NCBI RefSeq assembly: GCF_014195635.1
Contig: NZ_JACICC010000001.1
Span: 248,001-312,000, forward strand
Reading direction: 5' to 3'
Length of the DNA stretch: 64,000 nt
DNA from: Pseudochelatococcus contaminans
Lineage (GTDB): Bacteria; Pseudomonadota; Alphaproteobacteria; Rhizobiales; Beijerinckiaceae
How positions within the stretch are numbered: position 1 is the stretch's first letter; every line of letters begins with the position of its first letter. The notes below the pieces were generated by a model that worked only from the letters and a program-made list of their open reading frames with translations, was not told the DNA's origin and searched no databases. Both the position numbers and the translations under genes were made by a program. Of this stretch, positions 1 to 9,433 are shown piece by piece.

Positions 1-699
1 GTCGTCTTTCTGGAGGGCGATCCGGACCGGCCGCTCGTGATCGGCTGCGCCTACAACGGCACCAACGCGCCGCCCTATTCCCTGCCGGACAACAAGACGC
101 AGAGCGGTTTCAAGACGCGCTCCAGCAAGGAAGGCAGTGCGACCACGTTTAACGAGTTGCGCTTCGAGGATAAGAAGGACAGTGAGCTGTTCTATATTCG
201 CGCACAGAAAGATTATACGCGTGAGGTCGAGAACGATGACACGCTTCAGGTGAAACACGACCAGAAGATCACCATCAAGAACGACCGGATGCTGACTGTC
301 GAGGAAGGCAACGACAGTACGACCATTTCCAAGGGAAATCACGCGCTCACGGTGTCGGAGGGCAACGACAGCGCGGTCGTATCGAAGGGCAATTCGTCGC
401 TGACGGTCTCGCAGGGGAACGCGTCGACTGACGTGAAGAGCGGGAACTATGCGGTGAAGCTCGGCTCCGGCAACGCGACTTTGCAGTGCGATGGCGGCAG
501 CATCACCCTGAAGGCGGCGCAGTCGATCACCCTCAAGGTGGGCAGCAACTCGCTGACCATCAGCCAGACGGGGATCGCCGTGAAAGGCACGCAGATCACC
601 CTCACCGGGGATGCGAAGGTACAGGTCGGCGGCCCGATGGTTAACATCAACGGCGACGGCATGGTGCAGGTCAAGGGCGGGATCGTCACGATCAATTAG
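1..699 (+). CDS. vgrG: VgrG spike protein of type VI secretion, C-terminal part only
   Basis: The reading frame is open from the first base, so the gene starts upstream of the window and the in-frame ATG at 37 is internal. The first codons give FLEGDPDRPLVIGCAYNG, the hallmark of the gp5-like OB region of VgrG (TssI). VgrG is the trimeric spike that caps the Hcp tube and punctures the target membrane. Downstream are short repeated beta-strand units (GN-x-SLTVS-x-GN type, about 300-480) and a QSITLKVGSNSLTISQTGI segment typical of the VgrG beta-helix needle. The protein ends soon after this needle (GGIVTIN), so no fused effector domain is present. Effectors would have to bind non-covalently or lie elsewhere. 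Confidence 0.93.
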   Translation, partial: VVFLEGDPDRPLVIGCAYNGTNAPPYSLPDNKTQSGFKTRSSKEGSATTFNELRFEDKKDSELFYIRAQKDYTREVENDDTLQVKHDQKITIKNDRMLTVEEGNDSTTISKGNHALTVSEGNDSAVVSKGNSSLTVSQGNASTDVKSGNYAVKLGSGNATLQCDGGSITLKAAQSITLKVGSNSLTISQTGIAVKGTQITLTGDAKVQVGGPMVNINGDGMVQVKGGIVTIN

Positions 700-711
700 C
701 GAGGCTGACCG

Positions 712-1302
712 ATGGTTGATGTAGGCTTTTTGCCGAAGTTCCGTTTCTCGCTCGCCGAGCAGCTTTGCACGCTGATCGAGCCCGAAGAGGAAGCGGGCGC
801 GCTGCTTCTGCCGGGCCAGTCGGCTGTGGACTTCGTCAAGGCGTTGGTGGCGGACGGACAGAATATCGACGCCATCCGCTACATCGCGGTGGCTCTGCCG
901 CGTCGCGAGGCGGTGTGGTGGACTTGCGCAACCCGGCGCTGCCTTTTGCCGGAAGATCTGCCGCCGGCAGAAGCCGAGGCGTGGGCGATTGCCGAGACCT
1001 GGGTATACGAGCCCACCGAGGCCAACCGCCGTGCTGCCTTCGCCTATGCCGAGGCGCTGAATTTCGGAACCGCGGGCGCCTATGCCGCGCTCGCGGTGTT
1101 CTGGTCCGGGGGAAGTCTTGCGCCGCCGGAAACCGGGGAACTCGTCCCGCCGGGAGACCAATTGACGGGCAGTGCCGCCGCCGCATCGGTCATCTACTGC
1201 TGCGTGCCGGGAGAGGCCAAAATGATCGGAAAGCGGCACGAAGCCGCCCTCGCAATCGGTATCGACATCGCCAACGGTGGCAATGGTCTGCCCCCAACGT
1301 GA
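712..1302 (+). CDS. T6SS-associated protein, DUF6931-like
   Basis: A 196-residue cytoplasmic-looking protein with no signal peptide or membrane segment, 12 bp after vgrG and 18 bp before the FHA gene. The start has an AGG 8 bases upstream. The central stretch ALPRREAVWWTCATR resembles the DUF6931 family, which I recall from T6SS loci. That assignment is from memory of the motif and is not a search result. Its place between spike and FHA genes suggests a role in loading or assembly. No catalytic motif is visible. Confidence 0.7.
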   Translation: MVDVGFLPKFRFSLAEQLCTLIEPEEEAGALLLPGQSAVDFVKALVADGQNIDAIRYIAVALPRREAVWWTCATRRCLLPEDLPPAEAEAWAIAETWVYEPTEANRRAAFAYAEALNFGTAGAYAALAVFWSGGSLAPPETGELVPPGDQLTGSAAAASVIYCCVPGEAKMIGKRHEAALAIGIDIANGGNGLPPT

Positions 1303-1320
1303 TGAAAGGCTGAGAGTTCC

Positions 1321-2778
1321 ATGCCACCGCGCCTCAAGCTCACAATCGTTGAACCCTCAGATTTTGAGGGAGAGCGGACGCGAATCGTGGAATCAGGCCC
1401 GTTCTGGATCGGCCGCGAAGCCGACAACGACTGGGTGATCGTGGACGACAAGCGCACGATCTCACGCCATCATCTGATGATCGATCTCAAATCCGGCGTT
1501 TTCGTGCTCACGGATACGTCGTCGAACGGTGTTTTTCTGAATGATGCAGAACGTCCGGTGGGGCGTGGTCACTCGGCGATCGTGAGCGACGGCGACGTGT
1601 TGAACGTGTCCCGTTTCAGCATTGCACTCTCGGTGCTGGAACGCGAGGATTCCGCGCGTGACCCGTTCCGCGCTATGCTGCCGCATGCTGCCGCAGAGGT
1701 GAATTCCGGGAACGGTTCCGTTCCGGTTCCAGATGTCGAGGCGGATGCCTGGGGGAAAGTGCCTCGGCCATTGCGGGAGTACGACACCGTTCAGGGGGGC
1801 AAGCCGTTGTCCGGGTTTTCGCCGGATGACGGCATGCTGCCCCCGTCGCCGCTTGCCTCCGGCCGCCGCGAGTGGGGGGGCGGACAGGCATCACCCATGC
1901 TTCTCTCCGGCATGCCGCTGCCCGGCGGCCTGACCCAGACCTCGGATCAACTCAGGCAAGAGTTGTGGAGCCGTCAGTCCGAATCCGAACACCTGTCGCC
2001 TGAAAGGCAGGTGCTCGACTCTGCCTCGCCGACATCGATCTTTATTCCAGAGGACTGGGACGCAGAGGAGATCTCCGGTGCGCCTTTTCCGGTCGAGGAG
2101 GAGGCTGCTGCCTCCTTTGCGTTTCCCAATTCGCCGCCTGAGGCTGTCTCTGCTGCGTCGCAGATCCCCGCTGAGTTCGCCAAAGCCCCACTCATCGGGG
2201 CTCCGAAAGACCATAAGCCGGCTTTTGAATCCTGTATCCAGATGCTCGTCGCTTTCGAGTGGCTGGAATGGGTGCTGGAGCAGCCTGGAGAAGAGCGCTT
2301 CTTTGGCGGCGATCCCAGGGTCGTGGCTGACAGGGTCGCATCGACCGCGCCGGAGGTTCTGTCGGGCCTCGTCGATCAACTTCTGGCACGCGCCAGCGCG
2401 GCTATTTCGGCCATCGCCGCCGGCTCTGCCGCTTCTGTCAGCGCGGCGTTGCTGGAGATGAAAGAGGCTCTCGAAGCGTCGTCGGAGGCGATTCCGGTAG
2501 AGACTAAATCCGGCATTGAGCCAGATAAGCATGTACTTGCCGCTTTCGCATGGCTGGAATGGTCGCTGACGCGGCCCGGAGACGAGTGCTTCTTCGGCGG
2601 TGATCCGAATGCTGTGATGGACAAGATCGCTTCGACGCCTTCGGCAGTTCTGTCGGACGTGACCGACCGTCTGCGGACGCGGGCCCGCGAGACCATTGCA
2701 GCTATTGCCAGCGGACAGGTCGCGTCGATCAACGCTGCTGTCGTCCCCCTGCAGGAGGATGAAAAGGCGGCAGGATGA
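1321..2778 (+). CDS. FHA-domain protein of the T6SS, with a C-terminal tandem repeat
   Basis: The 485-residue protein starts with a clear forkhead-associated domain (about 10-105): the conserved GR in WIGREADN, SRHH, and the SSNGVFLN loop. These residues bind phosphothreonine. A proline- and acid-rich linker follows (about 110-300). Two copies of an ~80-residue helical module come last (AFEWLEWVLEQPGEERFFGGDP, then AFAWLEWSLTRPGDECFFGGDP). In T6SS loci, Fha proteins act in post-translational activation through threonine-phosphorylated partners. In Agrobacterium the partner is TssL. The Ser/Thr kinase and phosphatase of that pathway are not in this window. The C-terminal module is unlike the usual TagH tail, so the job of this half is unknown. 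Confidence 0.85.
   Translation: MPPRLKLTIVEPSDFEGERTRIVESGPFWIGREADNDWVIVDDKRTISRHHLMIDLKSGVFVLTDTSSNGVFLNDAERPVGRGHSAIVSDGDVLNVSRFSIALSVLEREDSARDPFRAMLPHAAAEVNSGNGSVPVPDVEADAWGKVPRPLREYDTVQGGKPLSGFSPDDGMLPPSPLASGRREWGGGQASPMLLSGMPLPGGLTQTSDQLRQELWSRQSESEHLSPERQVLDSASPTSIFIPEDWDAEEISGAPFPVEEEAAASFAFPNSPPEAVSAASQIPAEFAKAPLIGAPKDHKPAFESCIQMLVAFEWLEWVLEQPGEERFFGGDPRVVADRVASTAPEVLSGLVDQLLARASAAISAIAAGSAASVSAALLEMKEALEASSEAIPVETKSGIEPDKHVLAAFAWLEWSLTRPGDECFFGGDPNAVMDKIASTPSAVLSDVTDRLRTRARETIAAIASGQVASINAAVVPLQEDEKAAG
2245..2751 (+). repeat. Tandem protein-level repeat in the FHA gene (2 copies)
   Basis: Two copies of a module start near 2245 and 2536, 97 codons apart. Shared residues include F-x-WLEW, PG-[ED]-E, FFGGDP, AST and an alanine-rich helix ending S-[VI]-[SN]-A. 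The copies have diverged at DNA level, so the duplication is old. It is probably functional and not a recent slip. Confidence 0.85.
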
Positions 2779-2848
2779 AAGGCAACTCCTGGCGATTTCG
2801 CTATCGAACGTTCCAATCGGCTATCCCGCCTGACGGAGACGACAAATT

Positions 2849-4186
2849 ATGAGACATCACGACAAGGTCGTCTGGTCCGAGGGCATGTTCCTGCGGGCCC
2901 AGCATTTTCAGCAACAGGATCGCTATTTCGAGCGGCTCTTGCGCCAGCGCGTGGAGGGATTGCGTCCGTTCTCGTGGGGGCTTCGCGAGCTATCGCTCGA
3001 TGCAGGCTTGCTGGCGCTTGGGAAGGTCGCGGTAGATCGATGCAGCGGTGTATTCGAGGATGGTTCGCCGTTCAATATTCCTGACGATCACGTGGCGCCG
3101 ACGCCCATCAACCTGCCGGTCGGTACAACCGATACGATCGTCTATCTTTGTGTTCCCGTTCAGCAGCGCGGGGCGCCCGAAGTGCAGGTCGGAGCGTATT
3201 TCAAGGGTTCAGCCCGATTCACCGCGGCGGAGTCCGAGGTGGCTGACGCTATCAACGGCGCCAGCGGGCAGGCGCGGATCAGAACGGCTGCTCTCAACCT
3301 CTCGCTCCAGCTCCAGAATGAGGACCGCAGCGGATTTCATAGCCTTGGCCTTGCACGGATCGCGGAAGTTGCCGCCGATCGCCGTGTGCGGCTTGATCCC
3401 GCCTATATTCCGCCTTTCATGGATACCGCGGCCTCACCCACGCTTTCCGGTTTCCTGACCGAGGTCATGGCGATGCTTCATCACCGGGGCGAGGCGCTGG
3501 CGCCGTTGGTCACAGGGACATCCAGCCGTGGTGTGGCGGAAATTGCGGATTTTCTGTTGCTGCAACTCATCAATCGCGCGGAGCCGTTGCTCAAGCATTT
3601 CCGCGATCTCTCCGGCGTACACCCGGAGCAGCTTTATGCGCGTTTTGTAGAACTTGCGGGAGAACTTTCCACGTTTACTTCGCCCCGGAAACGGCCGGAA
3701 GACTATGCAGTTTACCGTCATGACGATCTGGAGCATGTCTTCGCTACGGTTATGATAGCGCTGCGCCAGTCGTTGAGCGCGGTTGTTGAGCAGGCCGTGG
3801 TCAATATTCCTTTACAGGATCGCAAATACGGTATTCGCGCGGGTGTCATACCGGACAAGACCCTGCTGACCAGCGCGACCTTTGTCCTTGTGGTCAGGGC
3901 AAGTATGCCCGAAGAGCAAATTCGCCGTGCCTTGCCTGCCTTGATCAAGATTGGCCCTGTCGAGCAGATTCGGGAGCTTGTCAATGTCCAGCTTCCGGGA
4001 ATCCGCGTCCAGCCGCTTGCCGTAGTGCCGCGGCAGATCCCGTATCAGTCTTCTGCGGTTTATTTCGAACTCGAACCCAATAGTCCGACCTGGAAAAGCA
4101 TGGCGTCATCCGGCGGCATCGCGGTGCACCTGTCTGGTGAGTTTCCGGATGTATCCATGGAGTTATGGGCAGTAAGAAGAAAGTAA
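2849..4186 (+). CDS. tssK: Type VI secretion baseplate subunit TssK
   Basis: The 445-residue product begins with VVWSEGMFLRAQHFQQQDRYFE, the diagnostic N-terminus of TssK (ImpJ/VasE). TssK trimers link the baseplate wedges (TssEFG) to the TssLM membrane complex. Length is normal for the family. The start is set by GGAG 13 bases upstream of the ATG. A 77-bp AT-rich gap separates it from tssL, so tssL may have an extra promoter. Confidence 0.96.
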   Translation: MRHHDKVVWSEGMFLRAQHFQQQDRYFERLLRQRVEGLRPFSWGLRELSLDAGLLALGKVAVDRCSGVFEDGSPFNIPDDHVAPTPINLPVGTTDTIVYLCVPVQQRGAPEVQVGAYFKGSARFTAAESEVADAINGASGQARIRTAALNLSLQLQNEDRSGFHSLGLARIAEVAADRRVRLDPAYIPPFMDTAASPTLSGFLTEVMAMLHHRGEALAPLVTGTSSRGVAEIADFLLLQLINRAEPLLKHFRDLSGVHPEQLYARFVELAGELSTFTSPRKRPEDYAVYRHDDLEHVFATVMIALRQSLSAVVEQAVVNIPLQDRKYGIRAGVIPDKTLLTSATFVLVVRASMPEEQIRRALPALIKIGPVEQIRELVNVQLPGIRVQPLAVVPRQIPYQSSAVYFELEPNSPTWKSMASSGGIAVHLSGEFPDVSMELWAVRRK

Positions 4187-4263
4187 AGTCAGGCATATAA
4201 TTCAAATATTATTATATCGATATTCTTATTCAAATATTTGAAAGTGCGATTGGAAGGCGGCGT
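4187..4263 (+). promoter_or_regulatory. AT-rich gap with dyads before tssL
   Basis: This 77-bp spacer is far richer in A/T than the flanking genes. It holds a perfect 14-bp palindrome TTCAAATATTTGAA at 4229-4242, a second copy of its left part (TTCAAATATT) at 4201-4210, and the palindrome ATATCGATAT at 4214-4223. The 28-bp spacing of the two TTCAAATATT copies is close to three helical turns, which suits a cooperative DNA-binding protein. Promoter or operator function is inferred. No clear -35/-10 pair is assigned. Confidence 0.5.
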
Positions 4264-5823
4264 ATGGTGGGCGAAATGCAGGCGGACGATGAAGACGTGA
4301 CGATTAAGGCGTCCACGGCGCTCCTGCGCCAGCAGCGTTCCACACTGCCGGTGCCTGGCGGCAAGTTCGGGAAACCCGCAAGCTCTCACGAGGACGGCGA
4401 TCCAAAGACCGGGCCGTCAAAGGATACTGCAGACAAAGGTATTGCACCCAAGAACGCCCGTCTTCGCGTGCCGGTCGGCATCACGCCGCCGGCTGGCGGT
4501 GCAGGCGGCAAGGGGGACAGCTTTCCCTTCAATGTATCGGCGGCGAATTCCGTCTTTCGCGACTCCGTGAAGGTGGGAGTTGATCATTCTGCGGCGTTCT
4601 CTGCGGCTATCGAGATCTTTCGCGGCAATCCTGCCCTGTCTCTGGCCGTGCCGATATTCGAGCGGTTCATGTATGTGCAGACGGGCGGGAGACCAGGCGA
4701 TGTCAGCGCATTCCACTCGTCGTTGACCAATGCGCTCGTTGATTATGAAAAGCAGGTGTTGACGCACGGCATCCCGCCGCGCCACGCCTCCCTGCTGCTT
4801 TATGCCCTGGCGGCGACCATAGATGATGTGATCCTCAACACCAGTTGGGGCAAGGACAGCGCATGGGCCACAAAGAGCCTGATCTCCCTTTTCTTCCGGG
4901 AGACGTGGGGCGGTGAGCGGTTTTTCGTTCTGCTTGCCGAAATGATGGGCTCCGGCCCGAAATTCGTGCAGGAAATCGAGGTCTATTATTTCTGCCTCAT
5001 CTTTGGCTTTGCTGGAAAGTACCGGCTCAATACGCACGACGGGGCAGAGCTGGGCCGCATCCGCGAGGAAATCGGTCAGTTCTTGCGCGACACTCACGGC
5101 ACGCCCCGGTCCGAGCTGTCGCCGACATGGCGCCCTGTCGCGGTCGAACGGCGCGGGCTGCGGGATTTCCTGCCGTTCTGGTTGGGTTGTATGGGAGTGG
5201 TGATCCTGCTCCTGCTTCTGTTCATCATACCGAACATCGTGTTGCAACGGAACACGACGCTCACGGTGCGCGAAGTCGAGAGTCTCGTCTCCAAGGCCGT
5301 TCCAATTCGCCCCTCGGCGCCTCCCCCGGTTCAGCCGGCCGCGATCGCTGCTGCCCCTGCTGAACCGCCGCCGCCAGCTGTGGTTCAAAGCCCGTTCGAA
5401 GTCGTCTCCGGCATGTTGCAGCCCCAGCAGGCAGCCGGCCTGCTGCGGGTCACGATGATGGATGGCAGGGTCGCCGTCATCACGACACAGGAGTTGTTCG
5501 CGTCAGGATCCACAAACCTCAATGATCCTTATCCGCGTGTGATGCAGGCCGTTGCCGCCGCTCTGGACGGCCTTCCCGGGACGGTGACGGTGATCGGCTA
5601 TACGGACAACGTGGGGGTCCGGCCTTCCGCGCGCTTCCCCAACAACCTGGTGCTTTCCACCTTGCGTGCGCAGGAGGTGGCGCGGGTCATTGCGCAAGGG
5701 CTGGGAGACCCCTCACGCGTGTCATACACGGGCAGGGGCGCGGACAATCCGATTGCCCCCAATACCACGCCGGAGGGGCGTCTCGCCAACCGGCGTGTCG
5801 AAATATTTTTGACGGCTCAATGA
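4264..5823 (+). CDS. tssL: Type VI secretion membrane protein TssL with OmpA-like peptidoglycan-binding domain
   Basis: The 519-residue protein has a disordered N-terminus (1-95), a cytoplasmic DotU/IcmH helical domain (about 100-285), one transmembrane helix (about 302-324, GCMGVVILLLLLFIIPNIV), a proline/alanine-rich periplasmic linker, and an OmpA/MotB-type domain at the end. The last carries VIGYTDNVG, LSTLRAQEVARVI and GRLANRRVEIFL. It is therefore an evolved TssL that anchors itself to peptidoglycan, which fits the lack of a tssJ lipoprotein gene here. Residues 8-18 (DDEDVTIKAST) put a threonine in an acidic context, comparable to the N-terminal phosphothreonine that Agrobacterium TssL shows to Fha. 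The start has GGAAGG just upstream. Confidence 0.95.
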   Translation: MVGEMQADDEDVTIKASTALLRQQRSTLPVPGGKFGKPASSHEDGDPKTGPSKDTADKGIAPKNARLRVPVGITPPAGGAGGKGDSFPFNVSAANSVFRDSVKVGVDHSAAFSAAIEIFRGNPALSLAVPIFERFMYVQTGGRPGDVSAFHSSLTNALVDYEKQVLTHGIPPRHASLLLYALAATIDDVILNTSWGKDSAWATKSLISLFFRETWGGERFFVLLAEMMGSGPKFVQEIEVYYFCLIFGFAGKYRLNTHDGAELGRIREEIGQFLRDTHGTPRSELSPTWRPVAVERRGLRDFLPFWLGCMGVVILLLLLFIIPNIVLQRNTTLTVREVESLVSKAVPIRPSAPPPVQPAAIAAAPAEPPPPAVVQSPFEVVSGMLQPQQAAGLLRVTMMDGRVAVITTQELFASGSTNLNDPYPRVMQAVAAALDGLPGTVTVIGYTDNVGVRPSARFPNNLVLSTLRAQEVARVIAQGLGDPSRVSYTGRGADNPIAPNTTPEGRLANRRVEIFLTAQ

Positions 5824-5856
5824 GTTGTTGCAACGGAATCGTGGATCATTCGGGTC

Positions 5857-8800
5857 ATGTTACAGACGATACGAACTAGGCCGTTCTGGCATTGGGTTTT
5901 GATGGCCGCCGTCACCATCACGCTGACGCTCGCCACGTGGTTCCTTGCTCCCTTGCTGACGATCGGTGGCCACTCCGTGCTGGCGGACCCGCTGGTGCGC
6001 CTGTGCGTCACGCTCATTGTTTTTCTGATCGTCGTCGTCGTCTTGATCCTGTGGTTCCGGCCGGGGGCGGCGCCCAAGAGCGAGGAGACGGCGTCGGAAG
6101 CGGAAAACGACGCCAGAGCCCGGATCGAGTCGCTGGATCGCGGGTTGAAGCGTGCCATGGAGATCCTGCGCACCATGGATCGGTCGCGCAGCCGGACCTA
6201 TCGTTACACCTTGCCGTGGTATCTTGTGGTCGGGCCGGAACGCTCGGGGAAGAGCTCGCTTATCCGCATGTCCGGGTTGCGTTTTCCTTTGGGCGACAAG
6301 CGCGGCGGGCAGGTTTCCGCCGGGGTTGGCTATGTGCTCTCCTTTGCCGACAAGGCCGTGATCGTCGACACGCCCGGGCTGGTCGAATCCCATCTTGAGA
6401 GACGGGTGTGGCGCAGCTTCCTCGGCCTGATACGCCGTTATCGGCCGCGGCAACCGCTCAATGGCCTCATCCTGACGATCGACGCGCTGGAACTGAGGCG
6501 CTCAGCCGAATTCCAGTCGTTGCCAATGCATACCGAACTGCGTCGGTATCTCGTCGATATTCAAAGCCGGCTTCATGTGCGGCTTCCTGTCTACGTCGTC
6601 CTCACCAAGGCGGATGAGATACCGGGCTTTCCGGAGTTTTTTGCAAATGCATTGCCTGCCGAGCGCGACGGCGTTTTCGGTGTGACGCTGCCGCTTCTCG
6701 ATGAAAAAGGGTTGACTGCGGAGGGTGAGGACGCTGCCAAGGTTTTCAGCCGCGAATACGATGCATTTCTACAGTGGCAATTGCCGCGCGTTCTCGATCG
6801 CGCCGGCAGTCCTGGCGAGGTATCGCCGCGTTTCAAGAGCTTTATGTTTCTGCCGCATATGGGCGCGCTTAAATCCAGGCTTCAGGAGTTCATCGAAGAC
6901 GTTTTCCAACCGAATGAATTCGAGCATCCGCTGCTGTTGAGGGGGGTCTACTTCACGAGCGCCGATGGCGGGGTCATTGACGGGGAGGAGGCGGAAGGCG
7001 GGATGTCTACGCCGATGGAGCCCAGCGGGAATACCCGCAACCGTGGCATGTTTATCCGCGATATGCTGGAGAAAGTCGTTTTTGCCGAAGCCGGACTTGT
7101 AAGCCGCGACAAGCACAGCCGTCGGGCGGAGTGGTGGGCCCGGTGGGGTATTGCCGGCCTCGTCACCGCCGCGGTGGCCGTATTGGTTATCCTGGGAGCG
7201 CTGAACATTGTCAGGGTGCACTACATCGTTGACGATGTCCGGCAAGACGCCGCACGGATAAAAGCCGAGTTCGGGGGCGCCATCATTCGTATTTCCGAGC
7301 CGGAACAGAGCGACATGGCAGTGGTGCTGCCGGCGTTGCAAGCCCTGGCGGCCCTGCCGACGGGCTGGGATGAGCGAAATAAGCCTGAGCCATTCCAGCT
7401 TTTTGGCAGCAAATCGATGTATCATCAGCTTTCGCGCGCCACGCGGGGGGCCTATGCCACGTCGCTGCGGCGCATCTTCCTGCCGATACTCGATGCCGAT
7501 CTGGAAAAGCAGATTCAGGATAATATGAATGTCCCGCGAGAGCTTTACGGGGCGCTCATGAGCTACCTGATGCTCGGCAATGTCGCGCCCATCGATCGCG
7601 ACGTGATCGTGGCGCGGATGTCGAACTATTGGCGGAACATGTATCCCGGCCCAATGTACGCGTCACGCCGCGAGGCTCTGGTCCAACAGCTCGATAACCT
7701 CATCAATGTCGGTTTTCCGGCTATGGAACTCGATCAGGGATTGGTGAGCCGTGCCCGCGACGTGCTGGAGGCGTTTCCGCCGGCGCAGAGGGGAATGGAA
7801 CTGTTGCGCGCGCTTCCCGAGATCAGGGATCTGCCCCCCTGGCGACTGACCGATATCGCCGGGCCGCTGGTGCCCCATGCTTTTGTGCGCCGTTCGGGAC
7901 GGTCATTGTCCGAGGGCATTCCCGGAATGTATCGAGCAGACGCGTTTTCAACCACGGTGTTGCCAGCGATCTCAAAGCTGGCGGATCGGGTGGCGGCCGA
8001 GGAGTGGGTCCGTTTTGCCAATCCGGGCGTGGACTGGGAAATGGAAAAGGATGCGGCCGACATGGCGCAGCAAATGATCGCGCTCTATGTCAACGATTAC
8101 ACGACAGCCTGGGAGAACATGCTGAACGACGTGACGATCGCGCCGTTCACGAGCTTCCAGAAGGAGCTGAGCATTCTGCAATCGCTGCTCGGGCCGCCCT
8201 CTCCCCTTGCCGCCTATCTCCAGTCGGCGGCCCGGGAGACGGCGGTCTACCCGCCGTCCGCTACCGATGCGCAGGCCGCGCTCGCAGATGCGCACGGGGC
8301 GGCAGCAGCTCCCAACCCTGCTCCTCAGCGCGACCCGTCCTTCCCTGGCAACGCGATTACCGATCATTTCGAGCCGCTGCGCCAGCTCGTCAGCGGCAGC
8401 CCGAGCGCTCTCGATCAATTGGTGTCGTCGCTTTCGCAATTGCGAGCGCTTATCGGCCCGTTGGCCGCCGTCGGCGACGCAGGTGCCTCCCAGGTCGTAA
8501 ACGTGACGGGCAATCCGGCCTTTGCTCAGATTCTCAACCAGTTGCAGCTCGAAACGACGGGAGCGCCTCAGGCGTTGGCTGAATCCGTGGCGGATCTGGC
8601 GCGGAACACATCGGGCGTGGCGAATGCAGGTGTCAACGTGGACATCAACGCCGCCTGGAAGGCGCAAGTGCTTCCCTTCTGTCAGGCCGCCATCAATGAA
8701 CGGTATCCGTTCTCGGTATCGAGTAACGAGGTGACAATCGCGGATTTCAGCAAGATGTTCGGGCCGGACGGCCTGATGCAGCAATTCTTCGACAAGCAAC

Positions 8801-9336
8801 TCAAGCCGTTCGTGGATACTGGCAGCAATCCCTGGAAGCTGCACGGCAATTCGGTGGCGCGGCCTGACCTTGCCCGTGGCGCGCTGCTCTATTTCCAGCA
8901 GGCTGCCGCGATCCAGAAGGCATTTTTCGGCAGTGGAATGTCGCCGCAGATCGCCTTTACTGTGACTCCGGTTGACCTCGATCCGGGGGCGATGAGTGTT
9001 ACGCTGACGATTGACGATCAGTCCCTGACCTATCAATACGGCCCGACACAGACCGTCCCCATGCAATGGCCGGGCGCGAAGGGCGGGGTCCGCGTCGCAT
9101 TCGGCGCCACTCAGCCTGGCAGGCCGTCCTCTGTCAGTATGGATGGGCCGTGGGCGCTGTTCCGCTTTCTTGATAGCCGGACACTGAAGCCGGTCGGGGG
9201 ATCGCGTTACGAGCTCGGCGTCAATATCGACGCGCGATCTGCCAGTTTCTCGATCGAGGCGGCGAGCGTCTATAACCCTTTCCAGGATAACGTTCTTGCC
9301 GGGTTTCGTTGTGCGCCGTTTCTCGTAGGGCAATGA
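5857..9336 (+). CDS. tssM: Type VI secretion inner-membrane protein TssM (IcmF)
   Basis: At 1159 residues this is a full-length TssM. Two transmembrane helices lie near 14-34 and 47-67, with a third near 425-447 that leads to the large periplasmic part. The cytoplasmic loop holds an intact Walker A motif (GPERSGKSS, 126-134) and a DTPG-like Walker B (VDTPGLVE), so nucleotide binding is likely kept. The C-terminal half matches the IcmF/DUF1215-type periplasmic domain. TssM forms the trans-envelope core with TssL. It starts 33 bp after tssL and is surely co-transcribed with it. Upstream ribosome binding is weak. Confidence 0.95.
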   Translation: MLQTIRTRPFWHWVLMAAVTITLTLATWFLAPLLTIGGHSVLADPLVRLCVTLIVFLIVVVVLILWFRPGAAPKSEETASEAENDARARIESLDRGLKRAMEILRTMDRSRSRTYRYTLPWYLVVGPERSGKSSLIRMSGLRFPLGDKRGGQVSAGVGYVLSFADKAVIVDTPGLVESHLERRVWRSFLGLIRRYRPRQPLNGLILTIDALELRRSAEFQSLPMHTELRRYLVDIQSRLHVRLPVYVVLTKADEIPGFPEFFANALPAERDGVFGVTLPLLDEKGLTAEGEDAAKVFSREYDAFLQWQLPRVLDRAGSPGEVSPRFKSFMFLPHMGALKSRLQEFIEDVFQPNEFEHPLLLRGVYFTSADGGVIDGEEAEGGMSTPMEPSGNTRNRGMFIRDMLEKVVFAEAGLVSRDKHSRRAEWWARWGIAGLVTAAVAVLVILGALNIVRVHYIVDDVRQDAARIKAEFGGAIIRISEPEQSDMAVVLPALQALAALPTGWDERNKPEPFQLFGSKSMYHQLSRATRGAYATSLRRIFLPILDADLEKQIQDNMNVPRELYGALMSYLMLGNVAPIDRDVIVARMSNYWRNMYPGPMYASRREALVQQLDNLINVGFPAMELDQGLVSRARDVLEAFPPAQRGMELLRALPEIRDLPPWRLTDIAGPLVPHAFVRRSGRSLSEGIPGMYRADAFSTTVLPAISKLADRVAAEEWVRFANPGVDWEMEKDAADMAQQMIALYVNDYTTAWENMLNDVTIAPFTSFQKELSILQSLLGPPSPLAAYLQSAARETAVYPPSATDAQAALADAHGAAAAPNPAPQRDPSFPGNAITDHFEPLRQLVSGSPSALDQLVSSLSQLRALIGPLAAVGDAGASQVVNVTGNPAFAQILNQLQLETTGAPQALAESVADLARNTSGVANAGVNVDINAAWKAQVLPFCQAAINERYPFSVSSNEVTIADFSKMFGPDGLMQQFFDKQLKPFVDTGSNPWKLHGNSVARPDLARGALLYFQQAAAIQKAFFGSGMSPQIAFTVTPVDLDPGAMSVTLTIDDQSLTYQYGPTQTVPMQWPGAKGGVRVAFGATQPGRPSSVSMDGPWALFRFLDSRTLKPVGGSRYELGVNIDARSASFSIEAASVYNPFQDNVLAGFRCAPFLVGQ

Positions 9337-9433
9337 AGAGGCACAATACATTGCAGACAAAAATGTCATATCGACGTCGCATGTGGCGAGCTAGACTGGC
9401 TTCATTCATAAACCGGCATGTTCAGATATTATA

